The translations under genes and the position numbers were made by a program. A model generated the notes under the pieces. That model did no database searches and was not told the origin of the DNA. It saw only the letters and a program-made list of their open reading frames with translations. DNA of 64,000 nt from Schizophyllum amplum (taxonomy: Eukaryota > Basidiomycota > Agaricomycetes > Agaricales > Schizophyllaceae). Positions 34,297 to 45,908 of the stretch are shown here, piece after piece. How positions within the stretch are numbered: the first letter of the stretch is position 1; every line of letters begins with the position of its first letter. The stretch spans positions 496,001 to 560,000 of the forward strand of contig VDMD01000014.1 in NCBI GenBank assembly GCA_007026445.1. The letters run 5' to 3'.

Positions 34297-37200
34297 ATGA
34301 GCCATCTGGTCGGCAACATACTTGAGCGCAAGCCAAGTGAACAGCGCGCTCCGGCTCCGCGAATGACGCCTGGCGCGCGAGGTGGTTTCCCTGCCGCAAC
34401 GCATCGCTCTCAAAGCGCTTTCGCCCGCTCTCGCTCAAGCAAGGAAGCCCAGTCGAAGCTTGCGAATGGAACAAGCGCCCCGCCCATCGTACATGCAGTA
34501 TCAGGGTCTGGATCGTCAAGGCCATCTCCTCTGCGTACCACGATCACCTCTTTGGACAACATACCATCCCCTATCGACTCTAGAGCGTACCCGGACGATC
34601 ATTCCTCTGAAATGTCAGCCGTGAAGTCCCCGAGCTCGTGGGAGGAGCAAATGCGCCGCGAGAACGAACAGCGCATTGCTGGCATGACCGACAACGAACG
34701 CGAAGCCGGGGTCCAGGAAGTGGTCGATATGTTCGGTCCAGGTATCGGCGATCTCATGCGTGCCGTACGAGAGGCGCGCGAACGCCGGGCAGCGAGCTCA
34801 ACTGCCGAGGCTCCGCCACCGACCTCGTCGCCACTTGCGGAACACTCCCCAAAGGAACAAGAGGGTGAATCTACGGGGAGCGAACCCGTATCCTCAACTT
34901 CGGTGGAGAACACCCATTCAAATGATCTGCGGACCCGGTTGGAAGAAGGTACACTTCAGTCGCCTATAGCGATGTACTTGATGCAGAGTCATAGCCGACA
35001 GTACCCCTCACCAGCGAAGAAGCTGTACCTACACGCCCATCCTCACCTGCAGGTACGTGTGCGCATCACATTCTGTAGAAATCAACCACTCACCATCGCC
35101 ATAGCGCCTGTTCTGTCGCGGTCGAACACGCGCCCCTCAAGTCGCGCCGATCGTCGATTGCGGTTCGCTGCCGTGCAACCGAAAGATGTACACGTGTACG
35201 AGTCTGCGCCCTCGTCCCCGAAGAAGCGTCTGCTTGCTCTACCGCCTCCTGAAGCGGGGGACTCGGACGCGGTATCGCTAGGTCAATTCAAGGCAACGTC
35301 GAAGAGTCTTCCGACATCGCCTATAACGGCGCACCCACCGCTGCCGCTACCTTCCTCGCATACGCCCGAAGTTGTAGAGGCATTCACAACTGATTCTGCG
35401 TCTCATTCCAAACGGCCGCTGGGCGACCCAGAAGAGGGATCGCCCGAGTACATCCGCCGGCGCTACTTCCCCACCGCTGCCGCCGACGATCCCAACATCG
35501 CGTGGATGGCTTCGCAGCCCGCCACCGACAGCAACAATCCCACCCTCCGCTTCGACCTGCACGGTGCACCAATCCCATTCAAACTGTCCTCCGAGCTGCC
35601 GACGCATCTTGGGTTACACCATCATTCCGAGGGATCTCACGCAGGATATACGATCGACGATGTCTTCATGCTGTCTCGGTCGACTGTCCCGGCGCAGCGT
35701 GCTACGATGCTCGGCGTCCTTGCGGGAATCGTGCTGCGCTTGGCGGAAGCACAACGCAGCGCCCTCGACGGGATGGAGGAGCTTCGAGGTCGGGAGGAAG
35801 ATATACGTTCGCGTGCGCTTGCTGCTGGTGCGGAAGCGATGGGCGAACGGGGGAGCGTCGGTGCGCGCGCTGTTGAGGTCGTATGGGCCTCAATCGTGGG
35901 CAGCGATGTCGCAGCGACGCTGGTAGATGGAGTCGAGCTAGAGGCGCCGGGCGACACGGCGATCACAAGCCTGCCGATGGGACCGTTTCTCGAGCGCGTC
36001 GCGGCGCTCTTTGTCCAACGTGACCTCGGGCAGGGCCCGCTCGCACAGTTGCTTGCAGTCGTCTTGCGGCTGGCCAAACATAATGGTGCTTGGGCGGAGG
36101 CCATTGCGCAAGATAGTGCACTGTTATCGAATCTCATGTCCCTCTTCGTCCTGACACCGTACCCTCCCAGAGAGGGCACGTCGCTTCCGTCGCCCGTGGC
36201 GCTGGATCTGCTGAACACCCTCGTAACCGCATCGCGCACGGCAGCGCAAGCCATCGCGGGTCCGGCGGACGCCCTCCTGCGCTTCGTCGCGAGTACACCT
36301 GGGGAGTCTGTATACGGCCGTGCCCTGGCGGACGAGCTCCTGCGCGGGACATTGCGAGTGTACGCTGCGCTCGCTGCGTACGGACTACACGCCCACCTCG
36401 CGACCACGGCCACGGAGCCCCTGTCCCGCATAGCGCGCTATGTGATGCTGGCGGATACACCACGTCCCTTGCTGTGTGCATGGGCGGCATTGCAGGAGGC
36501 TTGGATCACCTGCGCCGTCGACCCGCACCGGACAACGCCGCCGCACGAGCTATTGTGGAGTCAGGTCGTCGGCTGGGGGTGGAAAGAAGATCTTGATGAG
36601 GTCTCGGGGACGTTGACCGATTCACTGGCAGACAGGCCGGCGTGGACAGCGCTGTGGATGGCGCAGGCAGCGTGGCTGGAGGGAGCGCGGGTTAATGGCG
36701 TCCGTGGGGGGCTCGAGGAACGCAGTCAGGCGGCGGATCGATTGAGACCAGAGTTCGAAGAGGGTGGACGCGCACATGCGGTCGTCTCTGCGGCAGTGGA
36801 GGCGGTAGGGAGCGGGCTTGCAGGCGATGTGCCCGACATCCGGCAGCTGGGCGAAAGCATCAAGGTTCTGACGGCGGTTGTGCGACTTCTGCTCTCCTGC
36901 CTTCCATCCGCACCAGAGGAGATTGGAGACGGTCCTCCCTTCCCGCTACCTTTCGCGTTTCTGTCGGAGATTAGCGCACGATTGGTGGGACATGCTCTGT
37001 GGGATCGACTGGATGCGAGTGTGCCCCGCAGCTACGCGTTGCATCGGCCTCTATCGCAGTACCTCGCATGCTACCTGCAACTGTCAAGACGACTGCCTGG
37101 CGTGCCACAGGAGTTGTGGTTGGCTCAAGCGCTCACCATCGTCACGCGTCTGCTGCCTGGCGACGAACTGGGCGCTCTGGGCATCGTCGATGAGATCGTC

Positions 37201-38409
37201 AGTCTCGTTACCCAGGAATGGGATACGGCGCGGGGCAGGATCATTCCTCCGGTCGTATGGGAGCGGGGTGGTTTTGCGGTGATACAGCCGTTCCTGCGCT
37301 CGGCCCTCAAGCCTCAAGCGGATGCGTACATCGCTCCGTTGAACCCAACGCCGGCGTCCATACAGCAAGCGACGACGTTGAGGCTTCCCAGCACGACGGG
37401 CGTCCGTCAATACGGTCTGCCTGCGTCGCGGGACTGGGTGCTTGCACCACTCGGGCAGCTTCTGCGTTCCGGGACCTCACCCGTGTTCAAAACCCTGCCA
37501 TCGGACTGGGACGCCACGGAGACGGAGGTAGTCCGCACGACGTTGGCCCTCACTTGCCTTGCGCGTGATGTGCTGCGGCGCTTCCTTCCCGCACGATTCT
37601 CGCTTTCGCGGGAGGAAGCTGCCTTTGGGTGCATGCAGGTTTGCATGCTTGAGCACGATCAGCCGCAGACGCAACTGAACGAGGAGGTCTTCCGCGACGC
37701 CACCGTCGGGCAACTCATGGATGCGCTCCTGGCGCCGTACACGGTACAAGTTGGGTGGCAGGAGCAGGACGACATCGAGCGCGTGGCGGCACGCTTCCTC
37801 GGCGGCAGTACCCCTTTCTTCCAGTTTTACCAGGACCTCGTTGGCCTATACGACGCGGTATCTTTTGCGCACCCGACGTTCGCGCGGCTGCTGCTTGTGC
37901 CAACAACGCTGCGCTATGCGGAGGAGTATCGCAAGTTCCTCTGGGACGACTACAGTCACTTGCTGCGCGGCATGCGGTGCGCGCCTGGAGACATCGTGGC
38001 GGGGAGTGTAGGGGAATACCTATGGCCGGTCGAGCGTTCGGCGGTGATGTTGGGCGCGTACCTAAAATGTCTGGTGAAGAGCGCACCGCGAGGGTTCATG
38101 AGGTGGATCGCAGTGCATCACGTTGCGTGCAATATCTGGGGGGATCTGCGGGGCGAGGAAGGGCAGGAGGAGCGGGCGAGCAAGCTGCTGCAGTCCGTGG
38201 CAGGGCAGGCGAGTAAGGATGTGCTGCGGGATGTTGTACTGTATGTGCCGCCGGAGGAAGGTAAGGTATGGGAATCTTCCGAAGGGACGGCCTGGACGGC
38301 TTCGCCTGTCACCGATTTGGATGAGGAGGCGAAGGCGGGCAGGCGACAAAGTGTGATCCGCTGGGTGCCAGTGGGGATGAAGGAGGCGCTGGCCCAGTTG
38401 CTCTCTTGA
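34297..38409 (+). CDS. RPAP1: RNA polymerase II-associated protein 1 (RPAP1/Rba50)
   Basis: The RPAP1 N-terminal domain (REQRIAGMTDNEREAG-like stretch, then EVVDMFGPGIGDLM, about 115-160) is followed by a disordered linker. Then comes the RPAP1 C-terminal domain (FDLHGAPIPFKLSSELPTHLGLHHHSE, YTIDDVFMLSRSTVPAQR), and a long helical-repeat region runs to the end. It helps assemble and import RNA polymerase II. The frame is open through 34297-38409, but two short introns, 34949-35001 (53 nt) and 35053-35104 (52 nt), are likely. Together they remove 105 nt, stay in phase, and replace an odd His/Leu-rich patch by a Pro/Ser linker (VPLTSEEAVPTRPSSPA). Spliced length is 1335 residues, unspliced 1370. 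The rest has no intron and no frame break. Confidence 0.9.
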   Translation: MSHLVGNILERKPSEQRAPAPRMTPGARGGFPAATHRSQSAFARSRSSKEAQSKLANGTSAPPIVHAVSGSGSSRPSPLRTTITSLDNIPSPIDSRAYPDDHSSEMSAVKSPSSWEEQMRRENEQRIAGMTDNEREAGVQEVVDMFGPGIGDLMRAVREARERRAASSTAEAPPPTSSPLAEHSPKEQEGESTGSEPVSSTSVENTHSNDLRTRLEEGTLQSPIAMYLMQSHSRQYPSPAKKLYLHAHPHLQVRVRITFCRNQPLTIAIAPVLSRSNTRPSSRADRRLRFAAVQPKDVHVYESAPSSPKKRLLALPPPEAGDSDAVSLGQFKATSKSLPTSPITAHPPLPLPSSHTPEVVEAFTTDSASHSKRPLGDPEEGSPEYIRRRYFPTAAADDPNIAWMASQPATDSNNPTLRFDLHGAPIPFKLSSELPTHLGLHHHSEGSHAGYTIDDVFMLSRSTVPAQRATMLGVLAGIVLRLAEAQRSALDGMEELRGREEDIRSRALAAGAEAMGERGSVGARAVEVVWASIVGSDVAATLVDGVELEAPGDTAITSLPMGPFLERVAALFVQRDLGQGPLAQLLAVVLRLAKHNGAWAEAIAQDSALLSNLMSLFVLTPYPPREGTSLPSPVALDLLNTLVTASRTAAQAIAGPADALLRFVASTPGESVYGRALADELLRGTLRVYAALAAYGLHAHLATTATEPLSRIARYVMLADTPRPLLCAWAALQEAWITCAVDPHRTTPPHELLWSQVVGWGWKEDLDEVSGTLTDSLADRPAWTALWMAQAAWLEGARVNGVRGGLEERSQAADRLRPEFEEGGRAHAVVSAAVEAVGSGLAGDVPDIRQLGESIKVLTAVVRLLLSCLPSAPEEIGDGPPFPLPFAFLSEISARLVGHALWDRLDASVPRSYALHRPLSQYLACYLQLSRRLPGVPQELWLAQALTIVTRLLPGDELGALGIVDEIVSLVTQEWDTARGRIIPPVVWERGGFAVIQPFLRSALKPQADAYIAPLNPTPASIQQATTLRLPSTTGVRQYGLPASRDWVLAPLGQLLRSGTSPVFKTLPSDWDATETEVVRTTLALTCLARDVLRRFLPARFSLSREEAAFGCMQVCMLEHDQPQTQLNEEVFRDATVGQLMDALLAPYTVQVGWQEQDDIERVAARFLGGSTPFFQFYQDLVGLYDAVSFAHPTFARLLLVPTTLRYAEEYRKFLWDDYSHLLRGMRCAPGDIVAGSVGEYLWPVERSAVMLGAYLKCLVKSAPRGFMRWIAVHHVACNIWGDLRGEEGQEERASKLLQSVAGQASKDVLRDVVLYVPPEEGKVWESSEGTAWTASPVTDLDEEAKAGRRQSVIRWVPVGMKEALAQLLS

Positions 38410-39009
38410 CTTTGACCCTAAAACACGCATGTAGCTTACACTGTCTTCTTGTATCCATACACTAGACCTTGACATGTAAATCAGATAGAACGTCGTAACA
38501 TTGCAGTGAACGACGAGGCTACTGAACATCGAACTTCGCTCCGAGAAAGAGGCGACAATCTGGTCACATGATATGCTGGACAGGGACCCACAAGACATGG
38601 TTTGAGCTCTTTATTTCCTATTCACTGACAGTCTTGGCACATCATCATGGGTTTAGATGGATTTTACGATTTTTTGGTAGGTATTTGGTGGTGCATACAT
38701 GGATATCTCGGAATGAGGCGAGAACACTAGTAAGTACCGTATTTACAGGGAATATCACAGAAACTATTGGAAAACCGGGCTCGGAGTCATTGGGTACAAT
38801 CGTGTATGTGTACATTGAGGCGTAGACGGGCAAAGTAGGCCCCGATTACCTATTTCAGGTAATCATTGGCATCTTCGCCGCGGAGGTATCCAACGACCAC
38901 CTCGAGAGGCGGCCGTGGTAACATATGGCTAACAGATTCAATCGGTGGAGTACCGGTTGAGAAATATTTCTCTGGACGGGTTGATGTGGAAAGACGAAAG
39001 ACGGGAGAG
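38410..39009. other. Intergenic, convergent 3' ends
   Basis: AT-richer DNA with no gene-like ORF; 3' flanks of RPAP1 and the next minus-strand gene. Confidence 0.5.
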
Positions 39010-40069
39010 TCATGGTGAGAGCGGAAGAAGGGGTCTGAGTTAATTAGTCTGCAGCGCCTAGCGAGCGATCGAGGTGCGCACCTGTCCTGATCTCCGTCGG
39101 GGGCAAGGACGGCGGCGGCAGGGACGGCCACAGGGGAGATGGCAACGCGTGCGGTGAACGTGTCGCCGGCAAGCTGCGTGCGCTCGTGGGCCATCGACTG
39201 GGCATCGTGCGTGAGCGGCAGCACTTCGAGTGAGATCTGCGGCTCACCTTGATCTCCTGCAACAGCGCTCGGTAGCGGAGCCGCAGTCGCACGGCGTCCC
39301 AGATGAACACGGTGCAGACCCAAGTTGTAGAGGTGTAGATCCCGCGCTTCATACTCTCCTTCTCCTGGAAGAGACAGTCAAGCCTGCAATGCTTTAGGGT
39401 CAGTATATTGCAAGAAAGCGCGACACGCCCGATGCTAACCTATCGCCAATATCGACGGCGGTACCGCCTTCGACGACGCTGACGTTCCTCTGGAACGCGC
39501 CGATTTCGGCCTGCTCGTTGTCACATTTTCCCAGAAGGAATATCGACAGCCAAAGGTTGGCGTCGTAGATGCCGACAGCAACGGCAAAGGGGGTCATCAC
39601 ATCGATGATTGTGTTCAGAGCGCGAGAGGGCGCGGCCTCGAGGTAACATCGCCAGATGACGCCGAGCACAATATGCAGAAGGACATAAGACGTGTGCATG
39701 CTGAAAACGATTCGTGGGACCACAGCTTCGACGGAAGGAAAAGGGATCTCGCTGAGATGACAGCCCAGAAATAGCCGTTGGATTTGGGTTGGGAGCCGCT
39801 CGATTGGGCGGCCGCCAGAGGCAAGAGCGCATACAGAGCTGTACGTACTGTAGCTCCCCACCTCGAGCCATCTGTATAGGGCATACGTCCTGAAGTTGTG
39901 GAACTGTCGACTAGAAGGCGTTCGCGTCAGTCGCGCAGCGCGGGGAGTGTGGGGGAGATGAGGACCACGTACCTGCGGCGTATACAACAGCAGGAAAGCT
40001 ACCGATCCCGAACTGGTTTGTGGCACGAGGGGGCAGAGATGGACGGAGCGACGCGGTGGACAGACGCAT
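39010..40069 (-). CDS. Putative membrane protein (tentative model), unknown function
   Basis: Six exons (40069-39973, 39910-39835, 39751-39440, 39383-39248, 39197-39082, 39034-39010) close in phase to 253 residues. The central exon carries hydrophobic helices (VVPRIVFSMHTSYVLLHIVLGVIWRCYL; ALNTIIDVMTPFAVAVGIYDANLWLSIFLLG). A third helix sits in exon 4 (TTWVCTVFIWDAVRLRLRYRALLQE). I do not recognise the family; the layout resembles small multi-span basidiomycete proteins. The exon 2/3 junction and the last two exons are the weakest parts: unspliced reading gives other C-termini (one ending at 38850), and the ATG may lie in a further upstream exon, since the frame stays open to 40270. Confidence 0.5.
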
Positions 40070-42253
40070 CAGGTTAGTGGACAACACTGCGCCGTCCCAA
40101 ATTGAATGAGAAGGAGTCGGAAGGCTCCAGTAGCTTCTAGAAACCTGAGGTGAGGTCAGTTCAGTAATGACTCGAATCTGAGCCAAACTTGCATAGGTAT
40201 CGGCAGACGAACCAAGGCGGGCATGGGGTCCTAGACACCTCCTAAGAGGCGAGAGTGTACGTCTGCTCAAGGTTCTATAGTCAGGTAGAAAATTAGGTCA
40301 GCAAAGTCGAGCGGAGATTGCCTGCTCACTGTCTTGTCCGAGTTAGCATCTGGAAAAGGGGCGCGGATAGCTTGGCTGGAGTCTAGGTAGGAGAGAAGTA
40401 CAACTGCAAGCATCCCATGCGACAGACAGCTCAAGTCAAGCAGCAGAGCAGCAGTTCTGTGTTCACGAAGCTCGACTTAATGATGAGGGATGGCGCCGGC
40501 GATGCTCTTCCCAAGGCATTCGCGCGGCAGCAGCGCAAAGGTACTGTCGTCTTCCAAAGCAGAGCATCGCTTTGGCGGAAAGCAGTGGAAGTGGCTGTCG
40601 CAGGCATTGAAGGGGTGGCGCACGTGACGGTTGATGTTGAAGAACATGAACCGGTTGTCGGTCCGATCACGATCACACTGATTCCTTGGCAGATCTTAAT
40701 TTGGAAAGCCTTGTATTTTTCTTCCATCATGATCACAAGCCTTCGCACATCGCCGCCGCCCCCGAGAGCACCCTTGGGCTCTTACAAATAGTTACAACAT
40801 CCTGTTCGTCCCTACACTGTTTGTCATCCAGCTGGCGATGCAGGCGATCCCCCTCGATAGTGCATTCGGCACTCCAGCGTCCATGGTGCGAACTTCTCCA
40901 TTCCATGTCCAGATGCGCTGCTCCCCGCCGCAATACGCCCACACCCGTTCTGCACCTGACATCCAGGCGATGAATGTGAACTTCGCAGTGACTCGGGCAC
41001 TGCTGGAGAACTTAGAAGCCCCCCTCATGCGCGCTGAACATCATCATGCCGTCAGTGAATTCTTTGCACCTGCCACCTGGTCCCACAATAGTCGGACACT
41101 GGTCGAACAGCATTCGACTATGACTCAGGCCGACTTCATCACTCCTTCTCACATCTTCAGCTTGGCCGCAGTACTGGCCAACCCCACTCGATCCATACCG
41201 GATCTGTCTGTATTCGACCATCGCCCGCCCTAGCTCGCGGCCCCCACTGCCCTCTTATGACCGACACCGCCTTTGCGATGATTGCTAGCGTCTCTTGATA
41301 ATCGCGGTGACCGTTCTTTTGCTTTACGCTGTCGACGTCCATGCGCACGCTCTGCCATCTCATCAGTCGTCTGCCCGGTGCCAGGCGCCCTCGCCGATCG
41401 TACGTCTTGCGCTGTACAACTCAGCCGCATTGCAGTCTTGCCGTCCGCGCGGATAGCACCCTCAATATCCTCCCGCACCCTACGCCCTCAAGTCCTCATT
41501 GCCGTCCCATCAGATCATCGCTCGCTGGACCCGAAAGGACGTTCACGCCGATTATTGATGTGGAAAGACGAAAGGACTTCGGGGTTTAGAGGTGTGAAGG
41601 GTGGGCTATCGCCCGTCGTAGTAGGCCCACTTCGAAACTATCTGCAATGGCAATCGCTCTCACCGCTCCGACAGTACTAACGAAGGAAGATCTTAGGCCA
41701 TTCTCTATTCCCTATGAAGCCGCTATGATACGCCCTCAGTGTGACTCTTGCTGTGCTACCTCACTCACTATCGACATCGCCTGAACCCTGTCAATGGACC
41801 TGCCTCCCTAAGCTGTGTACGTTTACGATAAACTCGAGAAGTATTCCCTGTATCTGTCCCCAGTCCGGACTAGATACCTTATTCGATAGCGCCATAGGCC
41901 GCGGTCATCTCCCCTTCCTTTCATCGTGGCGGACATGGAATCCCATGCAATTGAATATTCCCGGTCACAAATACACACATATATACAACCCTATGTACCC
42001 GTCCCTGCCCGGTTCATGTCTTCAAGAATGTCTGGAACGCTCGATGCGTGGCCTTGGCTCCCAATGCCTCGCTACGGCCCTTCGCTAGCGTGATGAAATC
42101 GTCGACGACAGACTACCCATGCAGACTCGCATCCTTGGACCATTGGTAGGGCGATGGACTGGACAATTGACAACTGTCTGGGTTCGTTGTCTGCCAGCCA
42201 TGCATCGGTCAGCCATGGGAACACAAGTAGGCTAAGGACATACCTGTCGTCAA
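40070..42253. other. 2.2-kb stretch with no confident gene
   Basis: ORFs of 80-132 codons on both strands (for example 40417-40791 plus, 40838-41233 plus, 41282-41680 plus) have no domain and cannot be chained. They might be remnants of a transposon, but no family feature is visible. Confidence 0.4.
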
Positions 42254-43268
42254 TCAATCCTCCGTCGGTTGTCCCAGATCGCGCGCCTTTATTGCCCGTA
42301 ATTCGACCCAGGTTCCAAGGCCGATCTGTTCAGGAAGTGCTGCCCAGAAAGCTTCACACAGTTCACGGTGTCTTTCTTGCAACACCGCACTGCAGGACGA
42401 GCAGGCCTCCGAGCATAAGGCCGAGGACAGCACAGACGGCGGGGAAAATCCCAACGGATCGGCCCCGTACGCACGGTATAAGTTGGTGAGGAGACGACAT
42501 GTGTCGGACGCGCATGTCATGCCCTTCGAACATCCCACGCTATTGTCATCGAGCGCATGGACGAGCGAATCCATGCCTATTTTCTTTTCAACAAGACCTC
42601 GGATTCTCCAAACTTTTGCAAGGTCGAAGGGCGAGAGACATGCAGCGAGATGGTCGATGGAATGTCCGATGATGCTCGAGTACTTGTGGAGAGTATACGT
42701 GAGGGATGGAATGAGCCAAGGGGTACCGGTCTCAAAAGCAAGCAAGTATACGTCGGTTTCGAATCGTATATTTCCAGAGCCTTCGATGTTGAATTCTTCT
42801 TTTGAACGCAGGAGTCGACACTGCTCGTCGAGGTCGGTGGCATAGTATCTCGCGAGGTGTTGTAGCGCGCAGCGACGGAAGTACTGCACGTCGTATTTGT
42901 GACTGAGGCGCAGCACTGCGAACAACTTTTTTGCTTCAATCGTTCCAGGATAAATCTGGAAGTACCTATCGACCGTTATCGATACATTAGAGATCTTGCC
43001 ACGAGACCACATAAATGACACACCCAGGGATCAACAAAGTCTTCAACCAGTACTCGACGTCCTTCTCCGCGTCCGGGAAGGTCACAGTCGGAAGTCCCAT
43101 ATACGTATCGACAGACTGCGGTTGGGGGAAGGAGAACATATCGGAGAGCACGGGGGACTGCGAGGCGAGAAAGCCCTTGTACACGCAGCAGACGCGTTCG
43201 CCGACGCGGATGACGACGTTCCCGTCAGGAAACCACAGGTCAGGGACGTGATTAGAAGGGAGTTCCAT
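42254..43268 (-). CDS. BTB/POZ domain protein, copy 1
   Basis: Two exons (43268-43024, 42965-42254) close in phase to 318 residues. The BTB fold begins HVPDLWFPDGNVVIRVGERVCCVYKGFLASQSPVLSDMFSFP, then GLPTVTFPDAEKDVEYWLKTLLIPG, and after the intron YFQIYPG and KLFAVLRLSHKYDVQYFRRCALQHLA. This is the standard arrangement of the expanded Agaricomycete BTB family. The C-terminal half ends in a cysteine pair region and AALPEQIGLGTWVELRAIKARD. Such proteins are expected to dimerise and may act as Cullin-3 adaptors, unproven for this family. A (GA)n tract lies in the 5' flank (about 43320-43342). Copy 2 lies 1.1 kb upstream in the same orientation. Confidence 0.92.
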
Positions 43269-43397
43269 AGGCGTCGTTGGGAGCGTCTCCTCAGGAAGCG
43301 AGAATAGAGCGATGACGGTCGAGAGAGAGAGAGAGAGAGAGGAGAACGGACGGCACGGCGGCCCGTGTCACACGGTCGGATGTTTGATTTCCAATTA

Positions 43398-43900
43398 CTA
43401 AGAGCCTGTACAGCAACCGCTGATTTCACGCGGAAACGCTTTCCGCTGAGAACTGACGGCAAGTCGCCGACGGGATCAGCCGGCAGGGCCGGGCGCGTGG
43501 TGTTTCTCCGGCACGCGCTTGCCCATCGCGAGGATCTGTTTTTCCCGCCCTCCCGCTCGTCGTCTGGCGCGTCGCCGCCGCCCGTTGACGTTGCCCGACA
43601 CCGAAATTTGCACATCGTTTGTAACCGTGGTAGCGTAGAGTAAAGACACGAATTTATACGTATAGCTTCACAGTGTATACGCAAGTCAAGAATTTCTCAC
43701 CGACATGGGACTCGCGGCGGCGACGCGCCAGACGACGAGCGGGAGGGCGGGAAAAACAGGTCCTCGCAATGGCGCAAGCGCGTGGCCGGAGAAACACCAC
43801 GCGCCCGGCCCCTGCCGGCTGATCCCGTCGGCGACTTGCCGTCAGTTCTCAGCGGAAAGCGTTTCCGCGTGAAATCAGCGGTTGCTGTACAGGCTCTTAG
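43398..43900. mobile_element. Foldback / long-inverted-repeat element between BTB copies 1 and 2
   Basis: The left arm 43398-43581 and the reverse complement of the right arm 43714-43900 match over ~185 bases, with only a handful of differences, mostly single-base length changes in G or C runs. The unmatched centre is ~132 bases. The ends begin CTAAGAGCCTGTACAGC, close to the CTAAGGGCCTGTTCGG ends of the element at 53527. Neither arm codes for a protein. The whole could form a strong hairpin and is transcribed away from neither gene, as it sits in the BTB copy 1 promoter side. No clear target-site duplication is seen beyond the shared TAA/TTA. Confidence 0.85.
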
Positions 43901-44404
43901 GAAGCTTTTGTTTTCTCTCAGTGACGGCGCTTTTCAAAATAGTGTACTCCATGCTGACTTCATGCATACCTTCCATTTTGTTCACTCCTCTGATGAGCCC
44001 CTTCATCAGGTTGTCGTGGTCGAAGAGTAAATGCTTCCGTCGCTGCTCATAGGTTCCACGAACACCACGACAAAGCTAGCAAAAGCCAGACTGCGGAATA
44101 TGCCTCTCGCTTGCGTACCATTCTCGAGTACAACACACGTATAATTTTCGTTAACTGGTAAATCTGACACGACGTACTTCTCCGCATTCAATCACGCCTC
44201 AAGAACCGGCAGACATGGCGGCGTCATCCTGGACGCCGATGCCTCGTCCTGCCTTGCCCAAACCCACGCAACAAAGTCGTCAATCGCTATACTAGAACAC
44301 AGGGCGTAAGATTGACGACCGTCCAGGGTAGTCGTCTGTCTGCATTGATCAGCTACATGAGCCAGAAAAGAGAAAAGTATAGCGACTTACACATCCGCCA
44401 TGAA
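43901..44404. other. Intergenic between the foldback element and BTB copy 2
   Basis: 3' flank of BTB copy 2; no gene-like ORF. The stretch 43910-44400 is AT-richer than the element. Confidence 0.5.
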
Positions 44405-45443
44405 TCAATCATCTCCGGACTCCCCAAGGTCGCGCGCCTTCAGCGCGCGCAGTTCGGCCCACGTCCCTAGGCCAAGCTCTTCTGGTAGTGTTTCCCAAAA
44501 GACTTTGCACTTCTTGCCATGCCGCTCGCGTAGTACTTCTAGACAGGTTGTACAGACCTGCAGCTCCTTGTGATGTGATAACATCGATTCTATGCGATGT
44601 GGAGAGAAGAATCCCAATGGATCGGAAACGTAGAGCGTGGAGTTTTCGCATAAGAGAATGCATGCATCCAACGAACAGAGCCTCTTCTGTCCAGGGCATT
44701 GAAATTGACTTGATGGTGGCCAAACAGACTGAGAGAAACCCCCGGCCAGCCGGGTACCAGCGAGAAGCCCAATTCTCCACAAATGCGCAGTGCCAGAGTG
44801 GGAGATAGAGGCGGCTATCTGATCAGCCTTGGCTGGACGGCTATACGAAAGCACATGCAAGTTATACACCATGGATGGGATGAGCCAAAGAGCGCCGATT
44901 TCCATGGCAAGTGTGTAGGACTCCGCGATTAAATCATCGTCCATGGGAGTAATCGCCGACTTGTTGCTGGTATTACGCCTAGGTGTTTGATAATGACCCT
45001 CCAGGTCGGTAGCATAATTATGCGCGAGGTATCGAAGCCCGCAGCGGCGGTAGTACTGCACATCGTACTTGTGGCTGAGACGCAGTACGGCCAGTAGCTT
45101 GGTCCCGTCAACCTCTTCCGGATAGTTCTTGAAGTACCTATAGAGTCTTGTCATCGATAGATCACATTAAGATTGATGCGATAATAACGCACCCAGGGAC
45201 AAACAAAGCCTTCAACCAATGCTCGACGTCCTGGTCCGCGTCCGGAAAGGCCACGGTTGGAAGTCCCATAAACGTATCAACAGACTTCGGCTGGGGGAAG
45301 GAGAACATGTCGGAGAGCACCGGGGACTGCGAGGCGAGAAAGCCTTTATACACGCAGCAGAGGCGTTTGCCGACGCGGATGATGACGTTCCCGTCGGGGA
45401 ACCATAGGTCAGGGATGTGGTTTGCAGGGCTATCCAAGAGCAT
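44405..45443 (-). CDS. BTB/POZ domain protein, copy 2
   Basis: Two exons (45443-45193, 45137-44405) close in phase to 327 residues. It is paralogous to copy 1: HIPDLWFPDGNVIIRVGKRLCCVYKGFLASQSPVLSDMFSFP, GLPTVAFPDADQDVEHWLKALFVPG, YFKNYPEE, LLAVLRLSHKYDVQYYRRCGLRYLA and the end LPEELGLGTWAELRALKARDLG. The intron sits at the same codon (CCT GG|G) as in copy 1. The Met at 45443 aligns with the start of copy 1; in-frame Mets at 45518 and 45527 would add 25-28 residues. Like copy 1 it has a (GA)n tract just upstream (about 45486-45502). It has no frame break. Confidence 0.92.
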
Positions 45444-45908
45444 CGATGTCAGTGTCGCAGGAAGGGAAGTAACGGCGATGATGGTTGAGAGAGAGAGAGA
45501 GGAACGTGGGGTGGTCATGGTGGTCATGGTATAAGTAGGGTCGGATGCTTGCTTTGTTCCCAGAAAGGAAGGCTTTGTTGTTCGCAGTTGGCCGACTTTA
45601 CTTCCGCTGCGGACTCTGAGGCCACGAGTTCCCATGAGCTCTGATTAGATGAATCGGTTCAATGTCGGATTAGTGCCCTCGGTATATCGCGCGGCCTCAA
45701 ACGTCCTCTCTACTCCTGAGTCGTGCGAGCGTCGAGTACAAGTGTCCGTGTACACACAGTGATTGTCTGACAGAAGCCGGTTTGCGGCTCAACAACCAGG
45801 GCCGTACCGCATAGACCGACATGGTATACACCTCTACGAACGCGTGGACATCTACAATCTCTTCGCGAGCATTTCGTTACAGGCGGTCTGGAGTGCACGT
45901 TGCGTGGG
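45444..45908. other. Intergenic between BTB copy 2 and DPM3
   Basis: BTB copy 2 promoter and leader, including a GA tract and in-frame upstream Mets, plus the DPM3 3' flank. No independent gene seen. Confidence 0.5.
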
